64,000 nucleotides of DNA from Furcasterigmium furcatum (GCA_001599815.1 BCIA01000001.1:6778978-6842977), one strand, 5' to 3'; shown: positions 35,253 through 46,617, numbered from the stretch's first letter. Numbers and translations: made by a program. The notes: a model not told the origin generated them from the letters alone.

Positions 35253-35858
35253 ATGTTATGGCTGGTCTGTCAGAGCTTCTACCTCCTGTCGCGGCTGGCC
35301 GTCGAGGGCGAAGAGAATGATTTCAGAAGCGACTGTGCCGGTGCACTCAGCATATCCTGCCGAAATGCACTGGAGAGGCAGATGAGGGAGACGTTCATCC
35401 GGGAGAACGCCGGCTCGAGCGCGTGCAACGTCCCCAATGTTGCCGAGTGCGAGGGTCAGCTGTACCTCGAGGAAGGCGAGGAGGGCGCCTTTGACTTTGA
35501 CGGCATCTCAGGGACCAGCGGGTTCCCGCTCGAGAAGACGAGCCGCGGGGACATTGTCCGGTTCGCGAGCGGGAATCATTCGGCAGATGACACGGACGAC
35601 TACGACCGCGCCATCCGCCAGATCTGGGTCGCCGGCATCGTCTGGGGGTACCGCAACGAGTCGATCTTGAACGCGACGGACGAGTCGGACAGGATCGTGC
35701 AGCCGAACATCTACTGCGTCGCCGCCACCAGCGCCGACGGGGACAGCAGGGGCCTGGAAGACGGCGCGAGCGGGATCAGGCTCGGTGATGGCTTGGGAGG
35801 GAGCACGGCGTGGGTGGCCATGATCGTCGCGGCCGGGTTCATGGCGGCGATGATGTAG
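35253..35858 (+). CDS. GPI-type cell-surface protein, N-terminus uncertain
   Basis: Open frame in which ATG 35253 (MLWLVCQSFYLLSRL) could give a signal-like start; the frame remains open upstream to 35187. The body is acidic with regular cysteines (SDCAGALSISCRNALERQMR, SSACNVPNVAECEG), several N-glycosylation sequons, and VWGYRNESILNATDESDR. The last 20 residues (GGSTAWVAMIVAAGFMAAMM) form a typical GPI-attachment tail. Codon use has strongly GC-rich third positions, so this is coding. The true N-terminus may be in another frame: a stretch overlapping 35220-35310 in a different frame also looks coding, which hints at a frameshift or missed intron. I recognise no family. It resembles the gene at 28172 in general build only. 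Confidence 0.55.
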   Translation: MLWLVCQSFYLLSRLAVEGEENDFRSDCAGALSISCRNALERQMRETFIRENAGSSACNVPNVAECEGQLYLEEGEEGAFDFDGISGTSGFPLEKTSRGDIVRFASGNHSADDTDDYDRAIRQIWVAGIVWGYRNESILNATDESDRIVQPNIYCVAATSADGDSRGLEDGASGIRLGDGLGGSTAWVAMIVAAGFMAAMM

Positions 35859-36368
35859 GGATCCTCTCCGCCTGGCCCGGACTGAGGACGAGGCACGATG
35901 TACGACCGTTATGACTTTACGGGATACCATTTGAGCAGAACTAAAGCGTCCTGAGCGTGCTTGGGATCGGTCGAACAGACAGATGAGCAGGTGTACTTGC
36001 ACGGGGGCGCGCCCCTTCCACCAACCTTCCATCTTGTTGCCGCGCCTTCCTTCGTGGTGTAGATATGGCGGATCACGATGGCATCCGCACCACCTGACAG
36101 CAGCAAAAGCATCATTCACTTAATTTATTAAGCAGACGTCTGATTCACCTTCTCGACCTTCCTTCCATCTGAGCCTCCACCTCCCTTCCACCCTCCTCAA
36201 CCTCCTCCACCCACGCGGATTCTACCAACGTTAACCTCCACCCTTCTCCATCCTCTGTCTCCCGGTAACCCGAGTCCTTGCAGCGGCTGTTTGTCAGATA
36301 CAGAGACCACATGTCCAGCTCAAGGTCCACACAACCACTTTGGAAAGTTCACCGTTTGATGGGCTTGA
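35859..36368. other. Convergent intergenic region
   Basis: About 510 bp between convergent 3' ends, with a CT-rich tract at 36150-36260. No gene seen. Confidence 0.35.
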
Positions 36369-36774
36369 CTAAGCGGGCACACAACGGCTGAAAGGGGTCC
36401 AGGGCGCAATTGGTATCCCACCACACTTGCACCCCTGAGCGTATGTGTTAGCTACCATTGGGGGACATTGTCATGGGGTCGTCAAGGGGTCACTGTCCTG
36501 ATGTTGAATCCTCCCGATCTGATAGATAAGGTGAAAACAAGCATCCATAGAGTCAAGAAAGGACTTACAGAGCTGCACAGACTGTCGTTCACGCAGAGCC
36601 CCCCGCAAGTTTGGCGTTCTTCCAGCTGGTTGGCGCCGGCGTTGTCCTTTAGGTGCACAAGAGTCAGTGTGTCTACGTAACCTGGCTTAATGCCGCACGT
36701 ACCTTGCCGGGGTTGATGGGGTTGGCACAGGCCAGAGTGATGGCGAGAGCCAGGACGGCGATGGAGAACTTCAT
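36369..36774 (-). CDS. Secreted six-cysteine knottin-like peptide precursor (71 aa)
   Basis: Three small exons: 36774-36703 (24 codons), 36646-36569 (26) and 36434-36369 (22 with stop). Introns are 56 nt (GTACGT...CTAAAG) and 134 nt (GTAAGT...GCTAACAC...CTCAG, good branch site). Exon 1 encodes the signal peptide MKFSIAVLALAITLACA and NPINPGK; exon 2 a short pro-piece ending in ANQLEERQ, then TCGGLCVNDSLCSS; exon 3 GCKCGGIPIAPWTPFSRC and a three-residue tail. The six cysteines follow C-x3-C-x5-C-x3-C-x1-C-x13-C, compatible with an inhibitor-cystine-knot-like fold. TATAAAA on the coding strand (plus 36860-36866) lies about 90 bp upstream of the ATG. Function unknown: effector, inhibitor or antimicrobial peptide are all possible. 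Too short for usual gene finders. Confidence 0.78.
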
Positions 36775-37524
36775 GTTGAGTGATGATGGTTTGGGCGGTG
36801 ACTATGAGGATGCTGCTTGATGTTGAGTTGAGTCTCAAGAAGTTTTCAGACCGGGTTCATTTTATAGACGACCACAAGGGCGCCTCTGTGGACCGAAGAT
36901 CGTCAGACAACTCCGCATTCCCTTGATCCAGTCAACACGACATAATAGGAAGCCAGAACCGTGCCACATTGGCGGACTACTGTGCCGCGTTGGCTGGCCT
37001 ATGGGAGACGATATGGCCAGCTGTGTCGCCGTACGCCTGCGGCGTGTGAAAATTGCCAATGCGGCCGCGATAGGAAGGAGAGAGCTGTGCCGCCCCCTCC
37101 CAATCCCTTTCGCCAACACGACGTTGCAGCTCCAGGACCCTAACCATGTATTGCAACAGATTTCTCTGGCACTCTTCGGCGCATCGATCCCTGCCGACTG
37201 ATGCTTCACTCGCCCGCTGTAAAACGTCCCACACCCACGACCCCAGAGACAATGCCACCTTCCTAATAGCAATAGCCTTTGCTTATCGCCGGCTGCGAGG
37301 GCTATGTGCAGACTTTTCCCAGCAGAGTCATTGGGTCCTTAGATGTAAGTACAAGGATTAGAACGATCACATTGCCTTCGTGGCTAGCGCCCCCACTCGT
37401 TACACCTCGAGGTAGAGGAGTAAGCGCCTGTAATATACTTAGTAACGTCCGAGACCCCATTCCGGACACTCAAAAAAATCATCACCAGAATCGCGACACC
37501 AACTTCAAGATCAATTAAAACTAG
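36775..37524. other. Intergenic region between peptide gene and transposon relic
   Basis: About 750 bp. It holds the TATA element of the peptide gene near 36863. From about 37400 the base composition shifts towards the AT-rich block. No gene seen. Confidence 0.4.
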
Positions 37525-38945
37525 CTACGCTGCAACTGTGATATAGTCCTCTGGACCACTAGGTATTTCAACGTCGCTAGATCCATCTATCTGATCTATT
37601 TTATCGCCAGCCTTAATCTAGGCCCTATAGATAGCGTTGATGTCGGCGAACTTCGAATTAGGGCTAATCTGGACCTTCTTCTTTTTCCTAGGCCTAGCTG
37701 CTTCTAACTAGGCCTCTAGGATCTAGATCTTCTATTGCGAGGTTATAAGGGCGTAGTCCTTCTTATTAAATCCCTTTTAGACCTTTCTAAATAGTAGGCC
37801 TTACGTACTAGTAGGTTAATCTAGCTGGCTATATAGGCGTAGCTAGCCCGATATAAGGATATATTAGCTAAGGGCCTAGGTCGAGTTTATAAGGCGTCCC
37901 TTCGGCGAGTGGTCGTAGGTAGGTCTGTCTATATTTATAGACTTTAACTTACTAAGTCTAAATTCTCTAAATGGCCTTACTTCTATAGCTCTCTAGAGCC
38001 CTAGTAGAACCCTAGCTGAGTTATCGGCAATAGCTCGCCGATGGGTCTAGGCCCACTCTAGAAGGGGTCTAATTATCCCCTTATAATTAACCTCCTCTCC
38101 CTAATTAGTAGTCCCTAACGATACTAGTCCGCCGGTTAATCGCCGGCCGGTGTCTTAGTACTTATTCCTTAGCGGATTAGCTATAATAGCTTACTACTCC
38201 TAGTACCGCCGCTAAAGTCCTTAAGCACTCCTATTTATTTACTATTTAACGCCTTTTAGTCGTCGGTTAATTACTAATCGGTGGGCGCCTCCTTAGAGGT
38301 ATTATTACCTCTTACTTACTATTAGTTTTCCTATAGTTATTACTACTATTTTTATTAATATCGCTAGGGTAGTAACTCTACTATTTACCCCTCTCCTTCC
38401 TAATAATAGCCCCTATTATTAGCTATTACTATAAAGTTATAGGTAAGCACTTAGCCTATTACTTCTTATTCCTATTATAGGCCGGGCCTATGAGGGGCGC
38501 CGGGCTAGTTAGGCCCGGCGCTATCTAAGCCTACGTGATCTCACGCTAGGTCTTCTCAGCGAGACCCCTACGAGGGAGCAAAGTTTTCCCTTCTCCTACC
38601 CCCTATCAAAGATAGATAATTCTATAGCCTCTTTTCCGGTTTATCGTTTAGACTAGCCGTTAACAAAGGTAAGATCTAATTTAATCTAGGAATAAACAAG
38701 CTATATACCTATTATAGCGGCTTATATATAAAACTATTTTAGTAACTTAGTAGAGGAGTATAAAAATATTTTTCCTAAAGAGGCTTTTCCTCTTTTTATA
38801 CTATTAGAGATAGATAAAATACCCCCTTAAGAGTATACTAGTAAGAGAGTTAGTATTATAGCTATAATTTTATTTTATTCTATTATATTCTATTATTATT
38901 ATATCTACTTTCCCCTCTCTCCTTACTATTATAAACTTCCATACA
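37525..38945 (-). mobile_element. RIP-degraded transposon with pogo/Fot1-like transposase C-terminus
   Basis: About 1.4 kb very rich in TA dinucleotides and poor in CA and TG, unlike all flanking DNA, the signature of CpA-to-TpA repeat-induced point mutation. On the minus strand from about 37800 to 37525 one frame reads GFNKKDYALITSQ, then ARPRKKKKVQISPNSKFADI and NAIYRA, interrupted by TAG/TAA at positions where CAG/CAA (Gln) would fit. The K-rich block before PNSKFADI..I and the downstream IKAGDKID are typical of the C-terminus of fungal pogo/Fot1 DDE transposases. The rest of the block is too degraded to read, and may include a second element. Terminal inverted repeats and target duplication were not found by eye. 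Dead; no intact frame. Confidence 0.72.
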
Positions 38946-38950
38946 CCACA

Positions 38951-39547
38951 AAGCCAGACCCAGACTTCACCCCTCGATATAATCCTTAGACCCAGCGGTT
39001 CTACATTTATCCGAATGGTGACTTTTATACCGCGCTGAGATCTTTAAAGGCCAATGTTGTCAGTGATGTTATTGAGAGGGTGACAGAGGGTTCTATTCAA
39101 CTCAAATCGGGGAAGTCTCTACAGCCAGATATCATCATTACCGCCATAGGGTTAAAGCTGCAATTTAGAGGTGCGATCGAACTGTCCGTCGATAAAGAGA
39201 TCATAGACCCTTCCACTAAATTTGTTTATAGTAGATGCATGCTCCAGGATACACCAAACCTTACGTTTATCGCGGGCTATGTCAATGCCTCTTGGACATT
39301 GGGGGCAGAGGTCACTGGTACGTTCTTGACACGGCTGTGGCGGGCCATGTCGTCTCGGGATATCACGGTCGTCACACCAAGAGTCGACCCCGGGGGGCAG
39401 ATGAAGGTGCAGCCAATGCTGGACTTGCAGTCCACATACATCCAGAAAGCCGCGCTTATTATGCCCAAGACGGGAAGGATCCTGGGCTCCGAGGTGGAAT
39501 TACTTAGTGGACTGCTTCAACCTCGGCTGGGGGAGCATTTTCGATGA
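38951..39547 (+). pseudogene. Truncated Baeyer-Villiger / flavin monooxygenase C-terminus
   Basis: An open frame starting inside the AT-rich block reads DFTPRYNP-stop-TQRF, YIYPNGDFYTALRS, VVSDVIERVTEGSIQLKSGK, PDIIITAIGLKLQF, then DTPNLTFIAGYVNASWTLGA and LTRLWRAM. This is the C-terminal third of class B flavin monooxygenases (FMO/BVMO): the II(I/T)ATG-like element (here IITAIG), NLTF..GY.NASWTL and the following helix. The FAD- and NADPH-binding Rossmann motifs are missing, replaced by the transposon relic. The TAG at 38987-38989 sits where Trp is expected (TGG to TAG), which fits RIP leaking from the neighbouring repeat. The remaining frame from 38990 to the stop is open. No function expected. 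Confidence 0.75.
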
Positions 39548-40823
39548 CATGGAGATTAGCAGAGGGTATCAACATTGAAGCTTATGCGAATAACTGTTAT
39601 ATTACCTATATTAGAAAATTGTCCGTCTCTTCTCTATCTCGCGGCCGTAATCCCAGTTTCGAGAGAATTCCAAATAGTTGATGAAGGTGCACTGGCATTC
39701 CCAGAATGTCTCGCCTGTCTGTGTAAACTATCGTTCATATCATCGATACCATCTATCCCTTTATCAAGCCCGAGTAGAAAGGGACTTCAATGTAGATCTT
39801 CTGTCAGAAGGAGTTAGAAAGTAGCCAGCACCTGCGTGAGGCCATATATAACTAACTATTATTTAGACGTTGTTGGCTTTCGTGAGAGGCGCAGGCCTCA
39901 TGGCACGTTGAGCCATCCCTCTGTCCTTGGCTTCTCGATGGACGGGCCCCTTTAAGTTATGAAAGGGTCCTTCCTTGAAGGTTTCGTTGAACCATCTCTC
40001 CATTGCGGCGGAAGCCTGACACGGGTCATGTTTCGGTCTGCTGTATCCTTGAGGGACACTGATCGTGCCCTACAAGATGTTAGCCGGAGGGCATGCAAAG
40101 CTGCGGTGGGCCTTGCCGTGTGTGCTGCCTTAGAAGTCATAATCTGGATTTCCACTGTAAGAAAAAGTGAATCATTGATGTTGGTGTTCTGTAAACGAAA
40201 AGAATATTGCTACCAGTCAAACTCTAGGACTTGGTGGGAGGTCCGAGACGAGGCGGTGTCGAGAGGAATTGAGACTGATGAGATAAAACAACTCAGAACC
40301 AAATACAGACAAACCGGGTTTAGTCTGGTTATTTAAGCTATTTTCTGAAAGGTTTTTAAGAACCACTCGTAATTCACTGCAACTTTGTGTTTTCGAAACC
40401 ATTGTAAGCATCGACTTCTAAGTAACACTACACAAAGGTTTTTAACCAAGACATTCGCCAAGGCCGAGCGAGAAGTTCCAAAACCAAACATTTTAGGTCA
40501 AAAGTTTTAGAAAGAATCTTTTTGTCACATATCTAAATTTCTGCAATAAAGACTTGATAGGCTAAAATAATAGTTGCCGAGGCTGACTTTAAGAGACTTC
40601 ACCGTTTGACAATCATTCCGACGCTCTGCTGATAGAGTATTATAAGCCATACAGGACGATGTTTACGCTGATAAAGAGTGAAGCCTCGATGAAGAAGAAC
40701 TATACCAAGACCTTGTAGGTCTATTAACATGAGCCAGAAATGTGTAAAAAAAATAAGCAGTGGTTGCTATCCACAACCCATAGTGCCTCCCCGCGCCATT
40801 TCCCGTAGACGCCGGCCGTAGCA
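39548..40823. other. Intergenic region without supported gene
   Basis: About 1.3 kb, lower in GC than typical for the window. Open frames here (for example around 39959-40336) show no family features. It may include further decayed repeat DNA, but I cannot name any. Confidence 0.35.
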
Positions 40824-42918
40824 TTAGATCAGGATAGGAGCCTTCCTCTCGATCAAAAACTTTACAATGGCATCGTGACCAGCACCAGATGCCAATAAAA
40901 GTGGGGTGACGATATCCCCGCCGTCCATAGTCCCTTGACAAGCAATATCCGCGCCATGATCAGCGAGCAGCTTGACTATTTCCAGATGACCATGCTCAGC
41001 CGCTTGATGAACGGGCCTCCGATTCGTCTTTGTACATGCCTCAACGCTTGCTCCTTTGGAGACCAATATGCTGGCAACCTCCAAATGACCGCACCTGGCG
41101 GCAATCAATAAGGCCGTCTCCCCTGATGATGCAGGCAGGTTGACATCGGCACCGTTTTGTATCAGCAGCTCCGCGATACTCAAGTGCCCTTCTTGGGCGG
41201 CCAAGAAAAGAGGTGTCCAGTCGTTCTCCCCGGCCTGGTTAACTTCCGCCCCGGCTGCGATGAGAGCTCTGACAGTTTCGGCATGCCCTCCCTGAACAGC
41301 CTGGTGGATCGGCCAGCGCTGGTTGGATAACCTCGGTTTCGTCCAGTCAGCTCCGCTGGTGAGTAAAAGCTCCGCAACTTCAGTGTGGCCGTATTTGCAG
41401 GCCAACCACAGAGCGGTTATTCCGTCATCATCTTCTGCATTAACCAAAGCTTTGTGCTGGATGAGAAGACCCACGGTTTGCAGGTGATTCCTCTGAGCGG
41501 CCAAATGGATGGGCCGTCCGTTGGAAAGTTTTGGCAGACTACAATTGACATCTAAATTCGGAGTGGAGGCCAGAATGACCTTCACAATGTCGTTGTGGCC
41601 TCGGTGGCATGCCAGCATAAGCGGGGTCCATCCGTCCGCGTCGGCATCATTCGTCGTGCCGCCTGCGTGAATGAGACTATTCACGCAGTCGAGGTGTCCT
41701 TTATGGGCTGCCTGATGAATAGGACGCCAGCCCTTGGTGTTTGGAAGATCGGGGGCGGCACCCGCCTTGAGGAGAATCTCAAGGATGGCGTAGTGACCTC
41801 CTGAAGCAGCTAGGAACAAAGGCGTCTCGCCAGAGGGTCCCTGGACGTCATAACATTCTGGCGCAGATTTGAGAATTAACTCTAATGTCGCAGTACGGCC
41901 ATTCAGTGCTGCCTGGTGGATGGCTTGTCGTCTTCGTGTCTTGGTGGCGGGCGGAGGAGTGATGACCCTGCTGGCGACACTTGGGCTTTGGCTCGCAAAT
42001 ACCAGCCCCGGGGAGTACAGAGGGCCCGTGCCGCCGTGATGGAAGTCGACCAATGTATTTTCCAACCAATCGAATGTGTTCTGATCAAATTCGCAGTGGG
42101 CGGGCGACTGTACCTCTGGCCTGCGAGGAGCAGGGGAAGACTTAGCAATGTCCGGACCAGCCGCAGGTTGCTCCAGGAGTGGCAGAGCGGACGATGTGGC
42201 AGTGAAGTTGGACTGATGCTTGGTATTATCGCTCGGAATCTTTTCAGTTACGTCGTCATATGCGCCTTGGGTGTCCACTTGAATTGTTGTTTGACCCGAC
42301 AGCTGTGTGTCCAAGTGTGCTGAGTCCTGAGACTGAATGGCTTCCCCAGCCAACAGACTGGAAGGTTCGGGAGGGTGCAGATGTATGACAGAAGATGACT
42401 GGTGGTTCTCGCACTCATGCATGTCTAAAACTCGCCGGGTCAGCTGGCATAGCGTGGTGGTTTGACCTGGGAAAGGGGTCCAAGCCGTACCGTGAACCGG
42501 CGGGGCACGGGATCCTGCGCGGGATCCTGCATCAAGACCAAGATTCTTCCAATGGCGGTCTAGACGTTTCGATTTGACAGGTCTACCGTTTTGATAAACC
42601 CCAGAGTTCATGGTGCCCTCCTCTGTATCGCGCTTTCGTTTGTTGAATGCTTCGCGAGCTGCCTCCTGACTGATATTCTTCTTCCAGCCCCATTCCGAGA
42701 ACTTCCTCTTGTACATCGCCACCCTTTGGAAGGCGGGTTAGTATCTGTTGTGTTGTGAACAAGTAATAGGCCCAGCAAGAGTCTCACGTCGCCCGGAAGC
42801 CTTTCCCGTCCATCTCCCTGATCACCTCATCGAGGGTTTTGTCGTAATAGAGGGGCTCAATCACACTTTTCTGGTTCTCCCAGTCGGTGGCACTCGGCCC
42901 CTTGTGGGGTCGAGACAT
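40824..42918 (-). CDS. Clr5-domain protein with long ankyrin array (676 aa)
   Basis: Exons 42918-42788 and 42723-40824. The junction rebuilds the Clr5 domain: DWENQKSVIEPLYYDKTLDE, VIREMDGKGFRAT-VAMYKRKFSEWGWKKN, the standard N-terminal WExxKxxI..LY...L..V...M....GF.A....YK.RF..WG..KN. A disordered, Ser/Pro-rich middle (about 70-310) follows. From about 325 to the end run about eleven ankyrin repeats (QAIHQAALNGRTATLELIL, ETPLFLAASGGHYAILEILL, and so on), with the frequent fungal variant RPIHQAA..GH. No signal peptide or membrane segment; nuclear or cytosolic. Clr5-ankyrin proteins are common in Pezizomycotina and mostly uncharacterised; the name comes from a fission-yeast silencing factor. 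The frame is intact, unlike the ankyrin gene at 32714 and the relic near 50 kb. Confidence 0.9.
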
Positions 42919-43921
42919 GATGAAAATTCGAACTTGGACATGAAGACAAGTGAAGAAGCCGCTGAGGCATCCTGTCAACAACTCCGGCTGGAGACCGGAG
43001 TTTGTAGGCAGGCGATCTTCAGCTGGCCGCCGCAATGCGGCCAGGGCACCCCGTGACAAAAGTTTTTGACCCCTGCAACGGCGATCACTATTGGTTGGAA
43101 TGTGAGAGGGCTCCGGCCAAAAGTCTCTGGGAATTCCAAAGGTTTCTGGCCCCCAACGTCGTAAACGAATGAGATGAGGGGACAGCGAGACGAAGCGGCA
43201 CGAATGGCGCGTTGTGGCTGCGGTGAGTGAGGCGCAGCGGTTTCGCTTGTCAAAAGTCTACAAATGAGTCATTCATCGAGAAAAGAGAGGTTTCCGAATT
43301 CCCTGACTCGCTTAGTCATTAAAGCGTGCTGAGGTATTAACAAATAGAGTGTTAGTCACCCTAGGATCACCACTAGCCATCCGAGGGGTGATCGGGGAGA
43401 TCCTTTTATATAACTATGTCGCGATGGCAATTCACCAAGCCGGACCAACCGTGATTATAGCTGTGGGGAAAGTCGCGCTGGACAACAGATCTTGCTGTTT
43501 TCTCTATATTGAATACAGCTTCTCTATGCGTACACTCGTGCTCATTATCATTGATGGTGTTCCGCAATGAAGAAGTAAAAGTCAGTCCGTCAAGTCGGCA
43601 TGTTGCACGCCATGCTCCTCCGTTCACTCCCAGTGTCATTCTTCAATGTCTCGTACCTGGGCAGTCTCGATGACATGCCCCAATGGGAGGTCGCAAATCA
43701 ATATTTTATGATTCTGCAGGCATGAGGACCAAAGAAGCATCTCTTTCCGGGGTGGCGCTGGGTTGGAATGGCCCTCTCGTGGGCAATGATGCAGATATCG
43801 TTGACGTGACACGCCAATTCCGGAACCCCTTGGGTCTTCTTGCTGGGTCTCGCTAGGTCTCCCACTGAGATGATATTCCATGTCGTTTCTGTTTGTTGCC
43901 GTAATCGTTGTATCTGCCAAG
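42919..43921. other. Intergenic region with possible solo LTR
   Basis: About 1 kb between two same-strand genes. The stretch 43350-43590 looks like a solo LTR (separate entry). The remainder shows nothing supported. Confidence 0.35.
43350..43590. repeat. Candidate solo LTR (copia-like), boundaries uncertain
   Basis: Begins TGTTAGTCACCCTAGGATCA at 43350, contains a GGATCACC/GGTGATC inverted pair, a TATATAAC element near 43409 and TATTGAATACAGC near 43507, the layout of fungal copia LTR U3-R. I could not find the matching CA end or a target duplication with certainty. Weak call. Confidence 0.28.
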
Positions 43922-45209
43922 TTATCCCCGGCCACGCTCGACACGGACCTGCTCCTCAATCAGGGGCATGCAGCCGAACATCTCGGCAAAGTCGTTGAGG
44001 CATTTGCTGCGCGCCTCCATATGGCCCTTCTTCCTGCTGATGCCCTCGGCGGGGTCGGCGTTGTACCACTCCTTGTGCCCTCTGACGAGCAGTGGGCCAG
44101 AGCCTGTGAGGAGGGCGTGGACATAGTTCATGGCGATGTCCTCGCAATTGAGGTGGTCGTCCACATACGAGCGGATGTTGGTCATGACAGGGTCGTCGGA
44201 GGAGAAGTAATCGAGGAAAGCGAGGTGGGAGAAGGCGAGGTTCGTGATGATGAGATTATAGTCGTCTTTGTTCCCGTCGCAAAACGTGTACCTCCATTCG
44301 CCGTTGCCGCCCAGGTCGGCGCATCGCGGCATGGCGCCCGTGAGGCGATGCTTGCCAAACTTGCGCCAGGTCTGGAAGACAAACTCGAGGTCGTCGGGGT
44401 AATAGTAGACGTCGTCGTCGGAGAGAAGCACGGCTTGCGTCTCGAACTTCGGATCTGGCCAGAGCTTTTGATTCAAGCTGTTGACGGGCGAGGCGCGATA
44501 CCGAACAGGCACGCCGTGCTTGGACTTGAAATTTGCAGGCGGTTTCTCGTCGAGGTTGTTCCAGACGATGACCACTTCGTGTAAGGAGGGAATGTCGACA
44601 TCGAGGAGGATCGTCAGGGTTTTATTGAGCTCCTTCGGTCGGCGGTACGTCTGCATTGCGATTCTGTGGAAACAAGAAACAAGTCAGCGAGTGCGCCTTG
44701 GCGATGGGGAATAATACCTGATCGGCCGCTATCCCCCAGATTTTCATCAACTGCCGGGCGGGTTGGTCGCATCCTATCGCCTGATTCGCGGGCGGGCTGA
44801 TCGACCCTGGTCGCGACAACAGGGATGCGATCCATCGCCAATGCAACGGCGAGAGACGACATGAGATGGCACGAGGAAAGGAGGGAGAAACTCACGTGAA
44901 TTTGTCGGACATCAGACCATCGTATTTGTTCTGTGCCTGTTTCCAGAACTCGGGCGAGCCGGCGTGCGTCTCCCCACTGCAGGCAGGGATGCGAGCGGAA
45001 GAGGACACGGGTTTCGGCTTCATTTTGTCGGGGAGAAGGGAGTCGACGGTGTGGACGACGTTTTCGGGAACGACGTGCCGCCATTTTGTCGTACTGGCGA
45101 GGCCGAGGAGGACGAGGAAGAATGTCGCCGTGAAGAAGAGAGCGATGAAGATGGGAACGCTCCTGCTACACCGCCGCCGGGCCTTGATGGGAGCGACGTA
45201 GGCGTCCAT
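43922..45209 (-). CDS. GT64-family glycosyltransferase (exostosin-like), 351 aa
   Basis: Exons 45209-44896 and 44663-43922 (GTGAGT...CCACAG; DKFT-IAMQTYRRPKEL). The N-terminus is a type II membrane anchor: short basic cytosolic stretch KARRRCSRS, then PIFIALFFTATFFLVLLGLA, placing the catalytic domain in the Golgi lumen. The domain shows the GT64/EXTL signatures: MQTYRRPKELNKTLTILL, EVVIVWNNLDEKPP, LLSDDDVYYYPDDLEFVF with the DDD metal-binding motif, and NYVHALLTGSGPLL with a C-terminal aspartate/arginine region. Predicted to transfer a hexosamine or hexose from a nucleotide sugar to a protein or lipid glycan in the secretory pathway; donor and acceptor unknown. The length suits fungal GT64 proteins. 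Confidence 0.88.
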
Positions 45210-46617
45210 GTCGAGAGCGGGCGTCGGCCGAGAGAATGGCGACAGTCGAGGAGAGGAGGCTTCTCTTCAGACTCTCCCCTCCGCTGCCGTTGCGCCTGGC
45301 GACGGATCTGAGGATGTCGAGCGATGCGACTCCAGCAGATGGGTTGCGCGTGAGGTTCACGAAGGTTGACGCCAGAGTGGACGCGATTGGCGATGACTGT
45401 GGCGGCGCCGAGAAAAAAGGAAGGGGAATGGCGGTGACGTCGCGCGGGCCAAATGGGAGAGGGAGAAGGAAGTAATTAGCGAGGGGGCAGACACGGGCAG
45501 GCGCAGACAGACATGTCGCAGTCTCCCGTGGTTAGGACGGGAAGGAAGCATGTCGTACCTTCCAAGAAGCGGTTTCGGTGGGCCGCGACTTCGGAAGCAG
45601 TCATTTCAAGTCTCGGGCAGCCAGGAAGCTACTTCCTCATGAACTAGGTATCGTACTAAATTCGTGGTGTAGGTGGTACGTGTACGAGTGTTTGGCCGAA
45701 GAAACGCAGTGATCCGGCCTGTACGATGTCCCACTACCTGCCAGCAAGGGGCCAGCCGCTTGACTGAACCAAATTGCAAGCTTTGGCCACGAACAAAACA
45801 ACATCCTTCTGGCCCCTGGGTAGAGTACATTCCCGGGGCTTAATCAGAGGCACACCGAGACTACCTATTCAGCCGTGCCTCGAAGGATCATCGATGCATC
45901 TCCATAGTATCTTCAAGGGTACTTGCCTCCCGTCCTCTCGGTTGCTCGCGTGTGTCAAAGCCTTGGCTTCTCGCGGACCCGCAAACGCTCATGCTGTCAG
46001 TGGGGCATTTCTGCCTCTAAGGGCCGAATGACAGGTCCCCGGAAGTCATGCCGGCACTGGCATGCGCCGCTAAAGGGGGCTATTGGTGCTTAAATTTTGG
46101 GAGTCTTGACTCGGAAGGAAGTCACGAGCAGCCATCATCTCTGGCGCGTCTCCAACTTGATCCCAGCCATCCTCTTCCTTGTTCTATCACCGAGGAAAAT
46201 CAAGTCGGGGCCAACCCTCAAATCTCCTGCTCGCTGTCGTGCTCCATCTAAGCGTAGCACCATAGCCATTTTCGCCAATCTCACAGGCCGCGTCTCACAG
46301 GAATCCACCGGCTAGCTAGGGCAGACCGGAAGGCTGCCACGTACTGGCACTGCGTCAGCTGACCCGCCTCTGTCGTCGCCCTCAATCGACCCGGCGTTCA
46401 ATGTCCGTCGAGTTGTGTCTAGCTGACGGGCCGAGTCAGGGAACTGTGAGCCAGCAGTACGGCCTCCCAAGCGGACCAGGCCATCAGCCGAACCATGTTG
46501 CATGATTGGACAAGATGATGACCACTGTGACAAGACATTCGGAACTTCGAAAGGAGTATAGATTCAATGCCACACGGGAATCACTACACCAAATTATGTC
46601 TAACGACTAACAGAACC
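45210..46617. other. Intergenic region without supported gene
   Basis: About 1.4 kb between two same-strand genes. Short open frames only; no promoter element, RNA gene or repeat that I can defend. Confidence 0.35.

Noticed and set aside
39959..40336. 125-residue frame downstream of the monooxygenase pseudogene
   Set aside because: No recognisable family, lower-GC codons unlike real genes nearby; probably chance.
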